Below are positions 23,761 to 32,831 of a stretch of DNA of 64,000 bases, piece after piece; the stretch's first letter is position 1, and every line of letters starts with the position of its first letter. Both the position numbers and the translations under genes were made by a program. Origin of the DNA: Marinisporobacter sp. (lineage in GTDB: Bacteria > Bacillota > Clostridia > Peptostreptococcales > Thermotaleaceae); the NCBI GenBank assembly GCA_025210395.1, contig JAOARV010000048.1, positions 1-64,000 of the forward strand, read 5' to 3'. The notes beneath the pieces were generated by a model. The model made no database searches and was not told the origin of the DNA. It saw only the letters and a list, made by a program, of their open reading frames with translations.

Positions 23761-25371
23761 GTGAATAGAATAAAAAATGTACTATGTTTTTTCTTTCTTG
23801 TATTCATTTTATCCGCATGTGTAGATAAAGATATAAAAATAGAACCAAATGAAGATGAGCCTGTACAAATGGGAAAACCAGTAGCTGATGGTGAATTGTC
23901 TATTCCTATTATTCAGTTTGATACGTTAAATCCTATTTTAAATAATAACAAAAGTATTTATTATTTAGATCAATTGATTTATGAAGGATTAATAAAGGTA
24001 GATGAAAAATTAAGTGCTCAGCCAGCTTTAGCTGAAAGCTGGAGTGTTTCAGCAGATGGAAAGGAATGGACATTTTGGTTAAGAGATGATGTTGTTTGGC
24101 ATGATGGAAGAAATTTTACTTCAGAAGATGTAAAATTTACGATTGATGCTATAAAAGTGAATACTTTCGGAAAAGAATCTATATACAAAGAACTTATTAA
24201 GCATATAAAAGCTACTAAGATTCTAAGTCAAAATACAATCATGATTGAATTTGATGCAGGAATAAATAGTACAGCAGAGTTATTTGTTTTTCCGATTATT
24301 CCAAAACATCAATTTAAAACTAGTAAAGGGGTATATGATGCAGTAGACATAAAACCTATTGGAACAGGACCTTATAAGGTTGAATTATATAATAAGTTTA
24401 AGGACGTAAAATTAATTAAAAATGAGCGTTATTGGGGGAATAAACCGTACATTACTTCAATCATTGCAAAGCGTGTTCCTGATAAAGATGCAGCTTTAAC
24501 TTCTGTAGAAGTAGGAGCAGTAGATATGGCACCAGCAACAAATTTTGATTGGGAAAAGTATAGCGAAAATAAATCTTTAAGAATTTATGAATATGTAACA
24601 AAAAATTACGAGTTTTTAGGATTTAATTTTCAAAATAAAATAATTCAAAATAAAAATGTTAGAAAAGCAATAGGCTATGGTATTGATCGACATGCTATTA
24701 TTAAAGAAGTATATTTAGGACATGCTACGGTAGTAGATGTACCTATTTCTCCAGAGAGCTATCTGTATGATGAAGAAGAAAAGAAGTTTGGAAAAGATGC
24801 ATTGATAGCAAGAAAATTATTGATAGAATCAGGATGGGAAAATAGAGATAAAGATGAATATCTTGAAAATGAAGATCTACAAGAGTTAAGATTAAAGATG
24901 CTTATAAATAAAGAAAATCTTCAAAGGGTAAAAACTGCACAAATCATTTCAAAAGAGCTTAAAGAAATAGGAATCCATATAATCATTGATCAGGTGGATT
25001 GGAAAGAATATGAAAGACGAATAAGTAAAGGTCAGTTTGATATTGCTTTAGGTGGCTGGCAACTATTAGATCAACCAGATCTTCGGTTTGCCTTCCACTC
25101 GAGTTTTATAGGAAGTACAAATTTTATTAGATATAACAATCCTAATATGGATCAGCTATTAAGTGAAGCTGCTATGATAAAGGACCTTCAGTTAAAAAAA
25201 GAAAAATATAAAGAAGTACAACAGCTATTGGTAGAGGATGTTCCTTATTTTAGCTTGTATCTAAAAAATAGTTCAATCATTATGAAAAAACATATTAAAG
25301 GAAATGTACTGCCTAAATCTTATAATATATATAATCACATAGAGGATTGGCATGTGGAGGAGAAGAAGTAA
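23761..25371 (+). CDS. Peptide-type ABC solute-binding lipoprotein (orphan)
   Basis: GTG at 23761 behind GGAGGAG is the best start, giving a lipoprotein signal with lipobox LSAC (about residues 17-20). An ATG at 23740 abuts the previous stop. The mature part is an SBP_bac_5 domain (LAESWSVSADGKEWTFWLRD, then WHDGRNFTSEDVKFTIDAI, RKAIGYGIDRHAII). It binds oligopeptides or similar ligands outside the membrane. No permease or ATPase gene is adjacent, so it must use a transporter elsewhere or have another role. It is tightly coupled to the NAPRTase gene. Confidence 0.9.
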   Translation: MNRIKNVLCFFFLVFILSACVDKDIKIEPNEDEPVQMGKPVADGELSIPIIQFDTLNPILNNNKSIYYLDQLIYEGLIKVDEKLSAQPALAESWSVSADGKEWTFWLRDDVVWHDGRNFTSEDVKFTIDAIKVNTFGKESIYKELIKHIKATKILSQNTIMIEFDAGINSTAELFVFPIIPKHQFKTSKGVYDAVDIKPIGTGPYKVELYNKFKDVKLIKNERYWGNKPYITSIIAKRVPDKDAALTSVEVGAVDMAPATNFDWEKYSENKSLRIYEYVTKNYEFLGFNFQNKIIQNKNVRKAIGYGIDRHAIIKEVYLGHATVVDVPISPESYLYDEEEKKFGKDALIARKLLIESGWENRDKDEYLENEDLQELRLKMLINKENLQRVKTAQIISKELKEIGIHIIIDQVDWKEYERRISKGQFDIALGGWQLLDQPDLRFAFHSSFIGSTNFIRYNNPNMDQLLSEAAMIKDLQLKKEKYKEVQQLLVEDVPYFSLYLKNSSIIMKKHIKGNVLPKSYNIYNHIEDWHVEEKK

Positions 25372-25392
25372 TTTTTCATAAGGTAGTAATTG

Positions 25393-25463
25393 ATTAGTCA
25401 AAGCAAATGTATTGAGAGGATTTTGATTTTCAAATCTTTGGTATATGTTTTGCTTTGACTAAT
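25393..25463. repeat. 15-bp-arm inverted repeat between SBP gene and tRNA-Leu
   Basis: ATTAGTCAAAGCAAA (25393-25407) is exactly reverse-complementary to 25449-25463; the 41-base middle contains a second imperfect stem (GGATTTTGA/TCAAATC). No T-run follows. It may be a small repeat element or a structured RNA. Confidence 0.6.
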
Positions 25464-25468
25464 GACTA

Positions 25469-25497
25469 TTGACAATTAGTATAGGGAATGCTATACT
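25469..25497 (+). promoter_or_regulatory. Promoter of tRNA-Leu(GAG)
   Basis: TTGACA (25469-25474), exactly 17 bases, TATACT (25492-25497), 13 bases before the tRNA. Confidence 0.9.
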
Positions 25498-25510
25498 TAC
25501 ATAGTAATAT

Positions 25511-25595
25511 GCGAGAGTGCTGGAACTGGCAGACAGGCACGTTTGAGGGGCGTGTGTCTAATGGCGTACGGGTTCAAGTCCCGTCTCTCGCACCA
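25511..25595 (+). tRNA. tRNA-Leu(GAG)
   Basis: GCGAGAG/CTCTCGC acceptor stem, encoded CCA, a long variable arm and anticodon stem-loop CACGT-TTGAGGG-GCGTG with GAG. It is a type II tRNA of 85 bases. Confidence 0.95.
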
Positions 25596-25774
25596 AATAG
25601 TGGGAACTGCTCAATAATGGGTAGTTTTTTATTTTTTACCAAAACATTTCCGAAAATTTATGAAGGAATTTATAGCTTTGTGTAGAAGTGTATTAGATGT
25701 GTATATAACGGAAATAATGACTTTACAGATGAAAACATACTCATGAATATAACAATACTATAGGGGGATTACAA

Positions 25775-26860
25775 ATGAGTAAATTGATGAAGTATTTTTG
25801 TTTGGTGCTACTGTGTAGTTTGTTGATGATTTCTTTTTCTTATGGAGAGGAAAAAATAGAGGGCCTAGTAGTAGGAAATAATGTGAATGTTAGGCAAGAA
25901 CCTAAAATGGAAGCAGCAGTGTTAAGTACCTTAAAGTTGGGAGAATATGTTTCTATTGTAAAAAGCAGTGGAGAGTGGTATGGCATAACGCTAAATGATG
26001 AAAATATTGGATGGGTACATAATAAATTAGTTATTACTGTAGATGAAGAAAAGGACTTAATTAAAAAAGGAATTGTGACAGCAAATGTTTTAAATATAAG
26101 AGACAAGCCTGATATTACAGGATCAAATATAGGAAAAGTAACAAAGGGAACGGAAATAACAATAATAGATAAAAATTCAACTTGGTATGGCATTGATGTT
26201 GATAATAAAAAAGGATGGATACATTCAGATTATATAAGTATAAAAAATAATTATAAGACAGGAAAAATTACTGGTAGCAAAGTGAATGTCAGAAAAGATC
26301 CTTCACAAGAAGGAGAAATCATAGATAGCTTAAATTTAGATAGCTATGTTCAAGTGAAAGGTTTTAAAGAGGATTGGTATCATATCATTGTGAAAGAAAA
26401 TCAAGAAGGTTGGATATATAAAGATTATATAACGATTATAATAGAAGATACAGCAATGACTTCAAGGGGGTCAAGTAGATCTAGTTTAGGAGTGAAAGCA
26501 ATCGCTATTGCTAAGTCACAATTGGGGAAAAAATATGTATATGGAGCTAGTGGACCAAATGCTTTTGATTGCTCAGGCTTTACGTCTTATGTATATAAGA
26601 AAATGGGGATAGAGCTTCCAAGAACATCTAGAGGACAAGCCACTGTTGGACAAAAAGTAGCAAGAAATAATTTAGAAATAGGGGATTTAGTATTCTTTGA
26701 TACCAATGGAGGAAATAACGGAAGGATTAGTCATGTAGGTATCTATATGGGAGATGGTAACTTTATACATGCTTCCACAGGAAGCAGAAAAATAAGGATA
26801 ACAAGTTTAAATAGTTCTTATTATAAAGGTAGATTTGTTACAGCTAGAAGATTCTTTTAA
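25775..26860 (+). CDS. Secreted SH3(x3)-NlpC/P60 wall hydrolase
   Basis: A signal peptide (MKYFCLVLLCSLLMISFSYG region, cut near residue 25) is followed by three bacterial SH3 repeats (GNNVNVRQEP near 35, ANVLNIRDKP near 108, GSKVNVRKDP near 168) and a C-terminal NlpC/P60 domain: catalytic Cys in AFDCSGFTSYVY, His in ISHVGIYMGDGNFIHAS. It cuts the D-Glu to diamino-acid bond in wall peptides. GGGGG precedes the ATG. The gene is convergent with the SLT gene and shares its terminator. Confidence 0.95.
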   Translation: MSKLMKYFCLVLLCSLLMISFSYGEEKIEGLVVGNNVNVRQEPKMEAAVLSTLKLGEYVSIVKSSGEWYGITLNDENIGWVHNKLVITVDEEKDLIKKGIVTANVLNIRDKPDITGSNIGKVTKGTEITIIDKNSTWYGIDVDNKKGWIHSDYISIKNNYKTGKITGSKVNVRKDPSQEGEIIDSLNLDSYVQVKGFKEDWYHIIVKENQEGWIYKDYITIIIEDTAMTSRGSSRSSLGVKAIAIAKSQLGKKYVYGASGPNAFDCSGFTSYVYKKMGIELPRTSRGQATVGQKVARNNLEIGDLVFFDTNGGNNGRISHVGIYMGDGNFIHASTGSRKIRITSLNSSYYKGRFVTARRFF

Positions 26861-26892
26861 AAAAACCCTACTGTTTTTACAGTAGGGTTTCA
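26861..26892. terminator. Bidirectional terminator
   Basis: AAACCCTACTGT pairs with ACAGTAGGGTTT around a TTTT loop, with A/T runs on both sides. Confidence 0.9.
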
Positions 26893-27449
26893 AATTTTTT
26901 TTGTTGAATATGATCATATGTTTTTTTTGACTGAATAACCTTATGAACATAATTTTGTGTTTCATTAAAGGGAGGAATGCCTTTATGTTTATCTACATTA
27001 GCAGGTCCAGCGTTATAAGCTGCTAATGCTAATTTTGTATTTCCATTATATTTTTCTAACATGTTGCGTAAATATTTAGTACCTCCATAAATATTTTGTG
27101 CAGGGTCTAAAGGATTTGTTATTCCTAGTCCGTTAGCAGTATGGGGCATTAATTGCATAAGTCCTTGGGCACCTGCTTTAGAGAGAGCGTTTTTATTAAA
27201 GTCTGATTCTGCCTTGATGACAGCTTTAATTAAATTTGGATCAACATGAAATTTTTCAGAAGCAGAATTAATAATAGGATCATATTTGTTAGAAGAGATA
27301 TTTTGTGGCGAATTATTAATTTCTTCATTTAGAACATCCTCAAATTTTATCTGAGATTTATTTTTAGTGAGATGAATATTAAGCGGTAATCTACTTTTGA
27401 TTTCAGCTATTTTTTGATTAAGTATTTTTTGAATAAGATTATTGCCCAT
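26877..27449 (-). CDS. Lytic transglycosylase (SLT), 190 aa
   Basis: Residues 75-185 form an SLT domain: [20 protein letters not shown] with the catalytic Glu, [14 protein letters not shown] and [20 protein letters not shown]. The N-terminal 60 residues are charged and lack a clear signal peptide or membrane span, so it may be exported with another system or released on lysis. GAAAAGGAG lies before the ATG (minus strand). It is one of two SLT genes in the window; this one has the longer, soluble N-terminus. Confidence 0.9.
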   Translation of the reverse strand: MGNNLIQKILNQKIAEIKSRLPLNIHLTKNKSQIKFEDVLNEEINNSPQNISSNKYDPIINSASEKFHVDPNLIKAVIKAESDFNKNALSKAGAQGLMQLMPHTANGLGITNPLDPAQNIYGGTKYLRNMLEKYNGNTKLALAAYNAGPANVDKHKGIPPFNETQNYVHKVIQSKKTYDHIQQKKFETLL

Positions 27450-27709
27450 TAGAAAGACTCCTTTTCTTGTGAATTATAGTCTATATTTATTATCGGACGT
27501 TTTTGGAGGGGTGTTTACAAAAAATACAATTTATTAAAAAGTATTTATGATAAAATTATTTTTAAAATCAAAAGGAAATAGTGCTTACTTTATAGAAAAT
27601 AAGAATAAATTAAAAATTTAAATGCTTTTTGATTGATTAAAAATGTAGAATAATTGATTGAAATAATTATGGATCTATGTGAAAGATATAATTAAAAGGG
27701 GGCGCAGAA

Positions 27710-28627
27710 ATGAGACAAACAAGGACAAAGGTTAGAAGAAAAAGCGCAGGGAAAAAATTTACTTTTATGATTATAATTATGGTGTTGTTTGGTTTATCTA
27801 TATCAATAGGATATTTAGGGACTAAACATATGATTTTGCCTATGCTTGCTTCTAAAGAAGTAGCGGTAGAAAAAAATAATGAAGACCAAGAGAAGAAAGT
27901 AGTTAAACCATCAGTGGAAACAACTCCAGTAGCTAAGGAGGTAATCAAACAAGAATCACCCCAGATTAAGGAAACAAAAGAAGTACAAAAAGCTACAAAA
28001 GAAGTGCAGAATAGTACTTTTGAAATAGAAGGGCTAAATATATATAGTGTTCAAGTTGGAAGCTTTAGTACAAAAGAAAATGCACAAGCTTTAGTTAAGG
28101 AATTAAATACCAAGAATATGGGAGCTTGTATTTGGCATAATGATGGATATAAAGTAATAACTACGTCCATGCTAGATAGGAAAAGTATTGAACAAATTAT
28201 ACCGGATATAAAAAAAGAATACAATGAAGCTTTTGTAGTCACTAGAAAGGTTCCGAAAAAAATAGTACAATATAAAAAAGAAGATTCAGATTATATAGAA
28301 GTTTTAGAAAGTCAACAAAAAAAGTTGATGGAGGTATTTACTTCATTATCTCAGAATATAAAACAATTACAAAGTCCCCAAATGGATAGTGATTTAGTAG
28401 AGGGTTGGGTAAAGGATTTGAAAAAAATCCAAGAAGCGTTAAAAAAGAAAAAGCTATCTGAAGAGATAAAAACTATAAATGATGAGTTAATAAAAGTAAC
28501 AGATGAGTTGGTACAAGAACTAGAAAAAGCGACAAAAGACGACAAAAAACTATTGGTAGAGACAAAAAATGCTTTTATGAAAGGAATAGGCCGATATTCA
28601 GACTTCTTGGAAAATAATGAATATTGA
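27710..28627 (+). CDS. SPOR-domain membrane protein
   Basis: A basic start, one span (FTFMIIIMVLFGLSISIGYL, residues 19-38), a Lys/Glu/Pro linker and a SPOR domain (YSVQVGSFSTKENAQALVKE, residues about 108-170), then a 100-residue helical tail. SPOR domains bind denuded glycan at septa. AAGGGGG site before the ATG. It starts a run of close genes (11-base gap to the first DRTGG gene), though relation in function is not evident. Confidence 0.85.
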   Translation: MRQTRTKVRRKSAGKKFTFMIIIMVLFGLSISIGYLGTKHMILPMLASKEVAVEKNNEDQEKKVVKPSVETTPVAKEVIKQESPQIKETKEVQKATKEVQNSTFEIEGLNIYSVQVGSFSTKENAQALVKELNTKNMGACIWHNDGYKVITTSMLDRKSIEQIIPDIKKEYNEAFVVTRKVPKKIVQYKKEDSDYIEVLESQQKKLMEVFTSLSQNIKQLQSPQMDSDLVEGWVKDLKKIQEALKKKKLSEEIKTINDELIKVTDELVQELEKATKDDKKLLVETKNAFMKGIGRYSDFLENNEY

Positions 28628-28638
28628 GGGGGAGTTGA

Positions 28639-28998
28639 ATGAAAACGATTAAAGTCATGCAATTATTAGATGCAAAATGTTTAACAGGAGAAGGCTTATT
28701 AGATATGGAAGTAGATTGTGCTTTTGGTTGTGATTTGATGAGTGATGTATTGGCCTTTATTAATGAAAAGACTTTATTGCTTACAGGGCTGATCAATCCA
28801 CAGGTGATTAGAACAGCAGAAATGACTGATGTTAATGTGATTGTTTTTGTAAGGGGGAAAAAGCCTACAGAGGAAGTGATTGAATTAGCTGATAGAAATA
28901 ATATGATATTACTCAGCACCAATCACATTCTATATACTGCTTGTGGAATATTATATATGAATGGACTTCAAGGTGTTCCTAGCAGGGGAGGAGCGTAA
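28639..28998 (+). CDS. DRTGG-domain protein (first copy)
   Basis: The 119-residue protein is one DRTGG domain (LDMEVDCAFGCDLMSDVLAF, then LLTGLINPQVIRTAEMTDVN). DRTGG domains occur in serine kinase-like and CBS-linked regulators. In Clostridia this gene with an RsbW-like ATPase, a second DRTGG, a PHP protein and another ATPase often stands before [FeFe]-hydrogenase genes. Here the rnf operon follows instead. GAGGGGGAG precedes the ATG. Confidence 0.85.
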   Translation: MKTIKVMQLLDAKCLTGEGLLDMEVDCAFGCDLMSDVLAFINEKTLLLTGLINPQVIRTAEMTDVNVIVFVRGKKPTEEVIELADRNNMILLSTNHILYTACGILYMNGLQGVPSRGGA

Positions 28999-29003
28999 GG
29001 TTT

Positions 29004-29441
29004 ATGATGAATGAACAAGGGAAAAATAGTATTAAATTAGAATATGAGATTATAAAAGATGATTTTTCAAGAGCTGGAGAAGCATCAAGTAATATTAAGA
29101 AAGTTTTGAGACAATTAGGAATTGATTCAAAAGTTATCAAAAAAGTAGCTATTGCTACATATGAAGCTGAGATGAATATTGTGATCCATTCAGAAGGAGG
29201 AAAAATAACTGTATTTATTAGTCTTGAAAATATAGAAATTATTGCGAAAGATAAGGGGCCTGGGATTAAAAATATTGATAAAGCTATGGAAGAAGGTTTT
29301 TCAACTGCTTCTAATAAAGTAAGAGAACTAGGGTTTGGAGCAGGTATGGGATTACCTAATATAAAAAGATATAGTGATGAATTTCATATAGAATCAAAAA
29401 TCGGACAGTTTACGGCTTTGAAGATGAAAATGCATATATAG
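29004..29441 (+). CDS. RsbW-like ATP-binding regulator
   Basis: The GHKL ATPase fold of anti-sigma kinases is visible: N-box AIATYEAEMNIVIHSEG, G1 box DKGPGIKN, and G2 FGAGMGLPNIKRYSDEF. The 145-residue length is that of single-domain RsbW/SpoIIAB-like proteins. Start at ATG 29004 or 29007. It sits between two DRTGG genes with gaps of 5 and 11 bases. It may phosphorylate or sequester a partner in redox or hydrogenase regulation; the partner is not visible. Confidence 0.85.
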   Translation: MMNEQGKNSIKLEYEIIKDDFSRAGEASSNIKKVLRQLGIDSKVIKKVAIATYEAEMNIVIHSEGGKITVFISLENIEIIAKDKGPGIKNIDKAMEEGFSTASNKVRELGFGAGMGLPNIKRYSDEFHIESKIGQFTALKMKMHI

Positions 29442-29452
29442 GAGGGCAAAGA

Positions 29453-29788
29453 ATGCAGATTAAAAATTTAATTGAAAAGGGGTCGTTTAAGCTAATAACA
29501 GATCATCAAAATATATCTCGAGAGATTGAAGGGGTATATTGTTGTGACTTACTAAGTTGGGTCATGTCTCATGCTAAAGCAGGAGATGCATGGATTACGG
29601 TACAAACTCATATGAATATTGTAGCAGTAGCAAGCTTATTAGATATTAGTTGCATCATCGTTCCAGAATCTATTGATGTAGACCAAGAAACGATTGATAA
29701 AGCAAAGGAGGAAAATATTTCAATTTTAAGTACAGATTTAAATAGCTATGAAATTTTTTGTAAGCTACATGAATTAGGATTAAGATAG
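29453..29788 (+). CDS. DRTGG-domain protein (second copy)
   Basis: A 111-residue DRTGG domain (YCCDLLSWVMSHAKAGDAWI, ASLLDISCIIVPESIDVDQE) distantly like the first copy; the two seem to be an old duplication. GGAGGGC precedes the ATG. It overlaps nothing and is followed after one base by the PHP gene, whose own ribosome binding site is weak, suggesting translational coupling. Confidence 0.85.
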   Translation: MQIKNLIEKGSFKLITDHQNISREIEGVYCCDLLSWVMSHAKAGDAWITVQTHMNIVAVASLLDISCIIVPESIDVDQETIDKAKEENISILSTDLNSYEIFCKLHELGLR

Positions 29789-29789
29789 T

Positions 29790-30497
29790 ATGAAAATAGC
29801 CGTAGATTTTCATATACATACATCTTTATCTCCTTGTGCAGATGAAGATATGACACCTAATAATATTATTAATATGAGTATGTTAAAAGGTCTTGATGCA
29901 ATAGGGATTACAGATCACAATAGTGCACAAAATTGTAAAGCGTGCTTAGACGTTGCAAAAAGTAAAGGGATTATTGTGATTCCTGGAATGGAACTTCAAA
30001 CAAAAGAGGAAGTGCATCTGATTTGTTTATTTAAAGGTATAGATGAGGTGCTTTCTTTGCAGCAATTAGTATATGATCAATTACCAGAAAAAGAAAATAA
30101 TCCAAAAGTTTTTGGAAGACAGCTTGTATTTAATGAGAAAGATGAAGCAATAGGAGAAAATAAGAGAATGTTAATAACTTCTACAGGTCTTTCTCTAAAT
30201 GAAGTATTCTATGAAGTAGAGAAGAGAGAAGGAATCATTATTCCTGCTCATGTTGATAGAAGTTCTTATAGTTTAATAGGAACTTTAGGGTTTCTTCCTG
30301 AACAACTAGAAATTAAGACATTAGAAATATCAAGGAGATGTAATATAAATACCTTTTTAGAAAAATATAAATATTTGAAAAAGCATAAGTTTATTCAAAG
30401 TTCAGATGCACATCGTTTAGGAGATATATTAGAAAGAGAGAATTTTATTGAAGTAGAAGAGAAGACGATAGATGGTATTTTTCGGGCTTTAAGATAA
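29790..30497 (+). CDS. PHP-domain phosphoesterase
   Basis: The metal-binding PHP motifs are seen: DFHIHTSLSPCADEDM near the start, GITDHNSAQN near 42, PGMELQTKEEVHLICLF near 68, PAHVDRSSYS near 150 and SSDAHRLGDI near 206. The 235-residue size matches PHP proteins related to RNase AM/YciV, which remove nucleotides or phosphates from 5' ends or from pAp. In this cluster the natural substrate is not known. Confidence 0.9.
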   Translation: MKIAVDFHIHTSLSPCADEDMTPNNIINMSMLKGLDAIGITDHNSAQNCKACLDVAKSKGIIVIPGMELQTKEEVHLICLFKGIDEVLSLQQLVYDQLPEKENNPKVFGRQLVFNEKDEAIGENKRMLITSTGLSLNEVFYEVEKREGIIIPAHVDRSSYSLIGTLGFLPEQLEIKTLEISRRCNINTFLEKYKYLKKHKFIQSSDAHRLGDILERENFIEVEEKTIDGIFRALR

Positions 30498-30519
30498 AAT
30501 GTGATGGAGGTTTTATGAA

Positions 30520-31068
30520 TTGAGAGAGTTATCCCTTCATATATTAGATATTGTTCAAAATAGTATTTCGGCAGAGGCTTCTTTTATTGAAATGATCATT
30601 CATGAAGATGATAAAAGTAATTCTATGACGATAGAAATTACTGACAATGGTAGGGGAATGAGTAGAGAATTATTAGAAAAAGTAACAAACCCTTTTATAA
30701 CTACTCGAAAAACAAGAAAAGTTGGCTTAGGAATTTCATTATTTAAAGCTGCTTGTGAGCGGTGTAATGGTAAATTTTATATTGATTCCAAGCTAAGAGA
30801 AGGAACGAAAATATATGCTAGCTTTGAGAAAAATCATATTGATCGAGCTCCTTTAGGAGATATGGTGAATACTATAATTATTTTAATCTTATCAAATGAA
30901 AAGATTGACTATTTATATAAGCATAGTATCAATGAAAATGAGTTTATATTAGATACAAGAGAAGTGAGAAAAGTGTTAGGAGATATTTCACTGAATAATA
31001 TGGAAGTTATTGATTGGATTAAGAATCATATTTTAGCTGGGTTAGATGAAATAAAAAAAGTTAAATAA
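30520..31068 (+). CDS. Histidine-kinase-like ATPase
   Basis: TTG start at 30520 behind GATGGAGG (an ATG at 30515 meets a stop at once). GHKL motifs are LDIVQNSISAEASFIEM, DNGRGMSRELL and GLGISLFKAACERCNG. It lacks the dimerisation/His domain, so it is not a full sensor kinase. The last 70 residues are an extra helical domain. It ends the DRTGG cluster and is followed by a terminator. Confidence 0.85.
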   Translation: MRELSLHILDIVQNSISAEASFIEMIIHEDDKSNSMTIEITDNGRGMSRELLEKVTNPFITTRKTRKVGLGISLFKAACERCNGKFYIDSKLREGTKIYASFEKNHIDRAPLGDMVNTIIILILSNEKIDYLYKHSINENEFILDTREVRKVLGDISLNNMEVIDWIKNHILAGLDEIKKVK

Positions 31069-31078
31069 TTCGTTAATC

Positions 31079-31117
31079 ATAAAAAAAGAAAATTGCATGA
31101 TGCAATTTTCTTTTTTA
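31079..31117 (+). terminator. Terminator of the DRTGG cluster
   Basis: GAAAATTGCAT pairs with ATGCAATTTTC, T-run after it. Confidence 0.85.
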
Positions 31118-31491
31118 TAAAATAAATAAAAAAAACGGAGGAGTTAGATTACAAAGTGCAAACGACAATATTTTTCTAATATTCATTAAATTTCTTTATT
31201 TCTGAAATACATAGATGAATAGGAAGTTAGATTGACTTTTTTAGATATAGAAGTTAATATATAAATGTATGCTTTTAATAAAGTTGTGTTTTGAGGAGCT
31301 ACTAACAATTTATGGCGATCATGGGAGAAATGTAAAATATTTTAAATCTTATACATTATACAGTATACAAAATCAATGTTTTACGAACATTTTAAAGCTT
31401 GTCATAAAAAATGTAGTGAAAAACAGAACAATCATTGCTAGTGGTCAAAAAATTTTTAGATTCAATTTTATGAAATAAGGGGTGAATATAA
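31118..31491 (+). promoter_or_regulatory. rnf leader region with promoter
   Basis: No gene is supported here. TTGACT (31232-31237), 17 bases and TAATAT (31255-31260) make a good promoter, leaving an untranslated leader of more than 200 bases before rnfC. A GGAGGAG at 31137 faces only an eight-codon frame. I see no known riboswitch pattern in the leader. Confidence 0.6.
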
Positions 31492-32814
31492 ATGAGTCTT
31501 TTATCCTTCAGAGGAGGGGTACATCCTCCTCACTATAAGGAAGCAACAGAAAGATGCAAAGTAGAAAAGGCAAAAGAACCAACTCGTGTTGTTATACCAC
31601 TACAACAGCACATTGGAGCACCTTGTGAAGCTTTAGTAAAGCCAGGAGACAAGGTGAAGGTAGGGCAAAAAATAGGAGAGGCAAAAGCTTTTGTTTGTGC
31701 ACCTATTCACAGTAGTGTTTCAGGTCAAGTAAAACAAGTTACAAAAATGCTTACACCAACAGGTGAAGCACAGTGCGTTGTTATTGAATCTGATGGTTTA
31801 AATGAGATTCATGAAAGTGTTAAACCAAAAGGCGATTTAGAAAAATTATCAGGAAAAGAAATTTTAGAAATTGTAAAAGAGGCTGGTATTGTAGGGATGG
31901 GAGGAGCTACATTCCCAACACATGTAAAGCTTTCACCACCACCTGATAAGAATGTTGATACCATAATTTTAAATGGTGCAGAGTGTGAACCGTATTTGAC
32001 TGCTGACCACAGATTGATGTTAGAAAATCCTGAGAGTATTATTTTTGGATTAAGAGCAATGATGAAGGTGGCAAATGTTTCTAAAGCTTATATTGGTATA
32101 GAAGATAATAAGCCAGATGCCATAGAAAGTATGAAAAATGCAGCCAAGGATTATAAAGAGATTGAAGTTGTAGGATTAAGAACAAAATATCCTCAAGGGG
32201 CAGAAAAACAGTTAATTTATGCTTGTACAAAAAGAGAAGTGCCATCTGGAGGACTTCCGATGGAAGCAGGAGTTATTGTAAATAATGTGGCAACCTCTGC
32301 GGCTATTGGGGATGCTATTAAGACAGGAATGCCTTTAATTGAAAGAATTTGTACTATTACAGGAAAAGGAATCAAAGAACCTAAAAACTTGTTGATTAAG
32401 GTAGGTACTTCAATTAAAGAAATTATTGAGCAATGTGGTGGATATAATGGAACACCTGGAAAATTAATTATGGGTGGGCCGATGATGGGACATGCTCAAT
32501 ATACAGATGAAATCCCTTCAACAAAAGGTACATCAGGAATACTTGTATTCACACCAGAAGAGGCAAGACTTCCTGAGCCAAAATCATGTATAAAATGTGG
32601 TAAATGTGTTGAAATTTGTCCAGCTTTCTTACAACCACTATATGTAAGTGCTTATTCTTTAAATAATATGCATGATATGGCTGAAAAATATCGTGCTCTT
32701 GATTGTATAGAATGTGGATCTTGTTCATTTATCTGTCCTTCCAAGAGACCACTACTACAGTCTATTAGAGTTGCGAAGCGTGAAATTATAGCTAAGAAAA
32801 GAAAGAGTAAGTAA
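31492..32814 (+). CDS. rnfC: Rnf complex subunit C
   Basis: The 440-residue protein begins with GGVHPPHYKEAT, then the NADH/FMN-binding region (GMGGATFPTHVKLSPP, GAECEPYLTADHR) and two 4Fe-4S motifs near the C-terminus (CIKCGKCVEICPAFLQP, CIECGSCSFICPSKRP). It is the peripheral subunit that takes electrons to NAD+ in the ferredoxin:NAD+ oxidoreductase. AAGGGGTG precedes the ATG. It opens the rnfCDGEAB operon; its stop overlaps the upstream frame of rnfD by one base. Confidence 0.95.
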   Translation: MSLLSFRGGVHPPHYKEATERCKVEKAKEPTRVVIPLQQHIGAPCEALVKPGDKVKVGQKIGEAKAFVCAPIHSSVSGQVKQVTKMLTPTGEAQCVVIESDGLNEIHESVKPKGDLEKLSGKEILEIVKEAGIVGMGGATFPTHVKLSPPPDKNVDTIILNGAECEPYLTADHRLMLENPESIIFGLRAMMKVANVSKAYIGIEDNKPDAIESMKNAAKDYKEIEVVGLRTKYPQGAEKQLIYACTKREVPSGGLPMEAGVIVNNVATSAAIGDAIKTGMPLIERICTITGKGIKEPKNLLIKVGTSIKEIIEQCGGYNGTPGKLIMGGPMMGHAQYTDEIPSTKGTSGILVFTPEEARLPEPKSCIKCGKCVEICPAFLQPLYVSAYSLNNMHDMAEKYRALDCIECGSCSFICPSKRPLLQSIRVAKREIIAKKRKSK

Positions 32815-32831
32815 TGGGAGGGAAAGAGAAC

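Noticed and set aside
25488-25685. Frame across tRNA-Leu(GAG)
   Set aside because: Covers a complete tRNA with consensus promoter.
31269-31478. 69-codon frame before rnfC
   Set aside because: No good ribosome binding site match to function, low-complexity composition, and it lies in the expected leader of the rnf operon.
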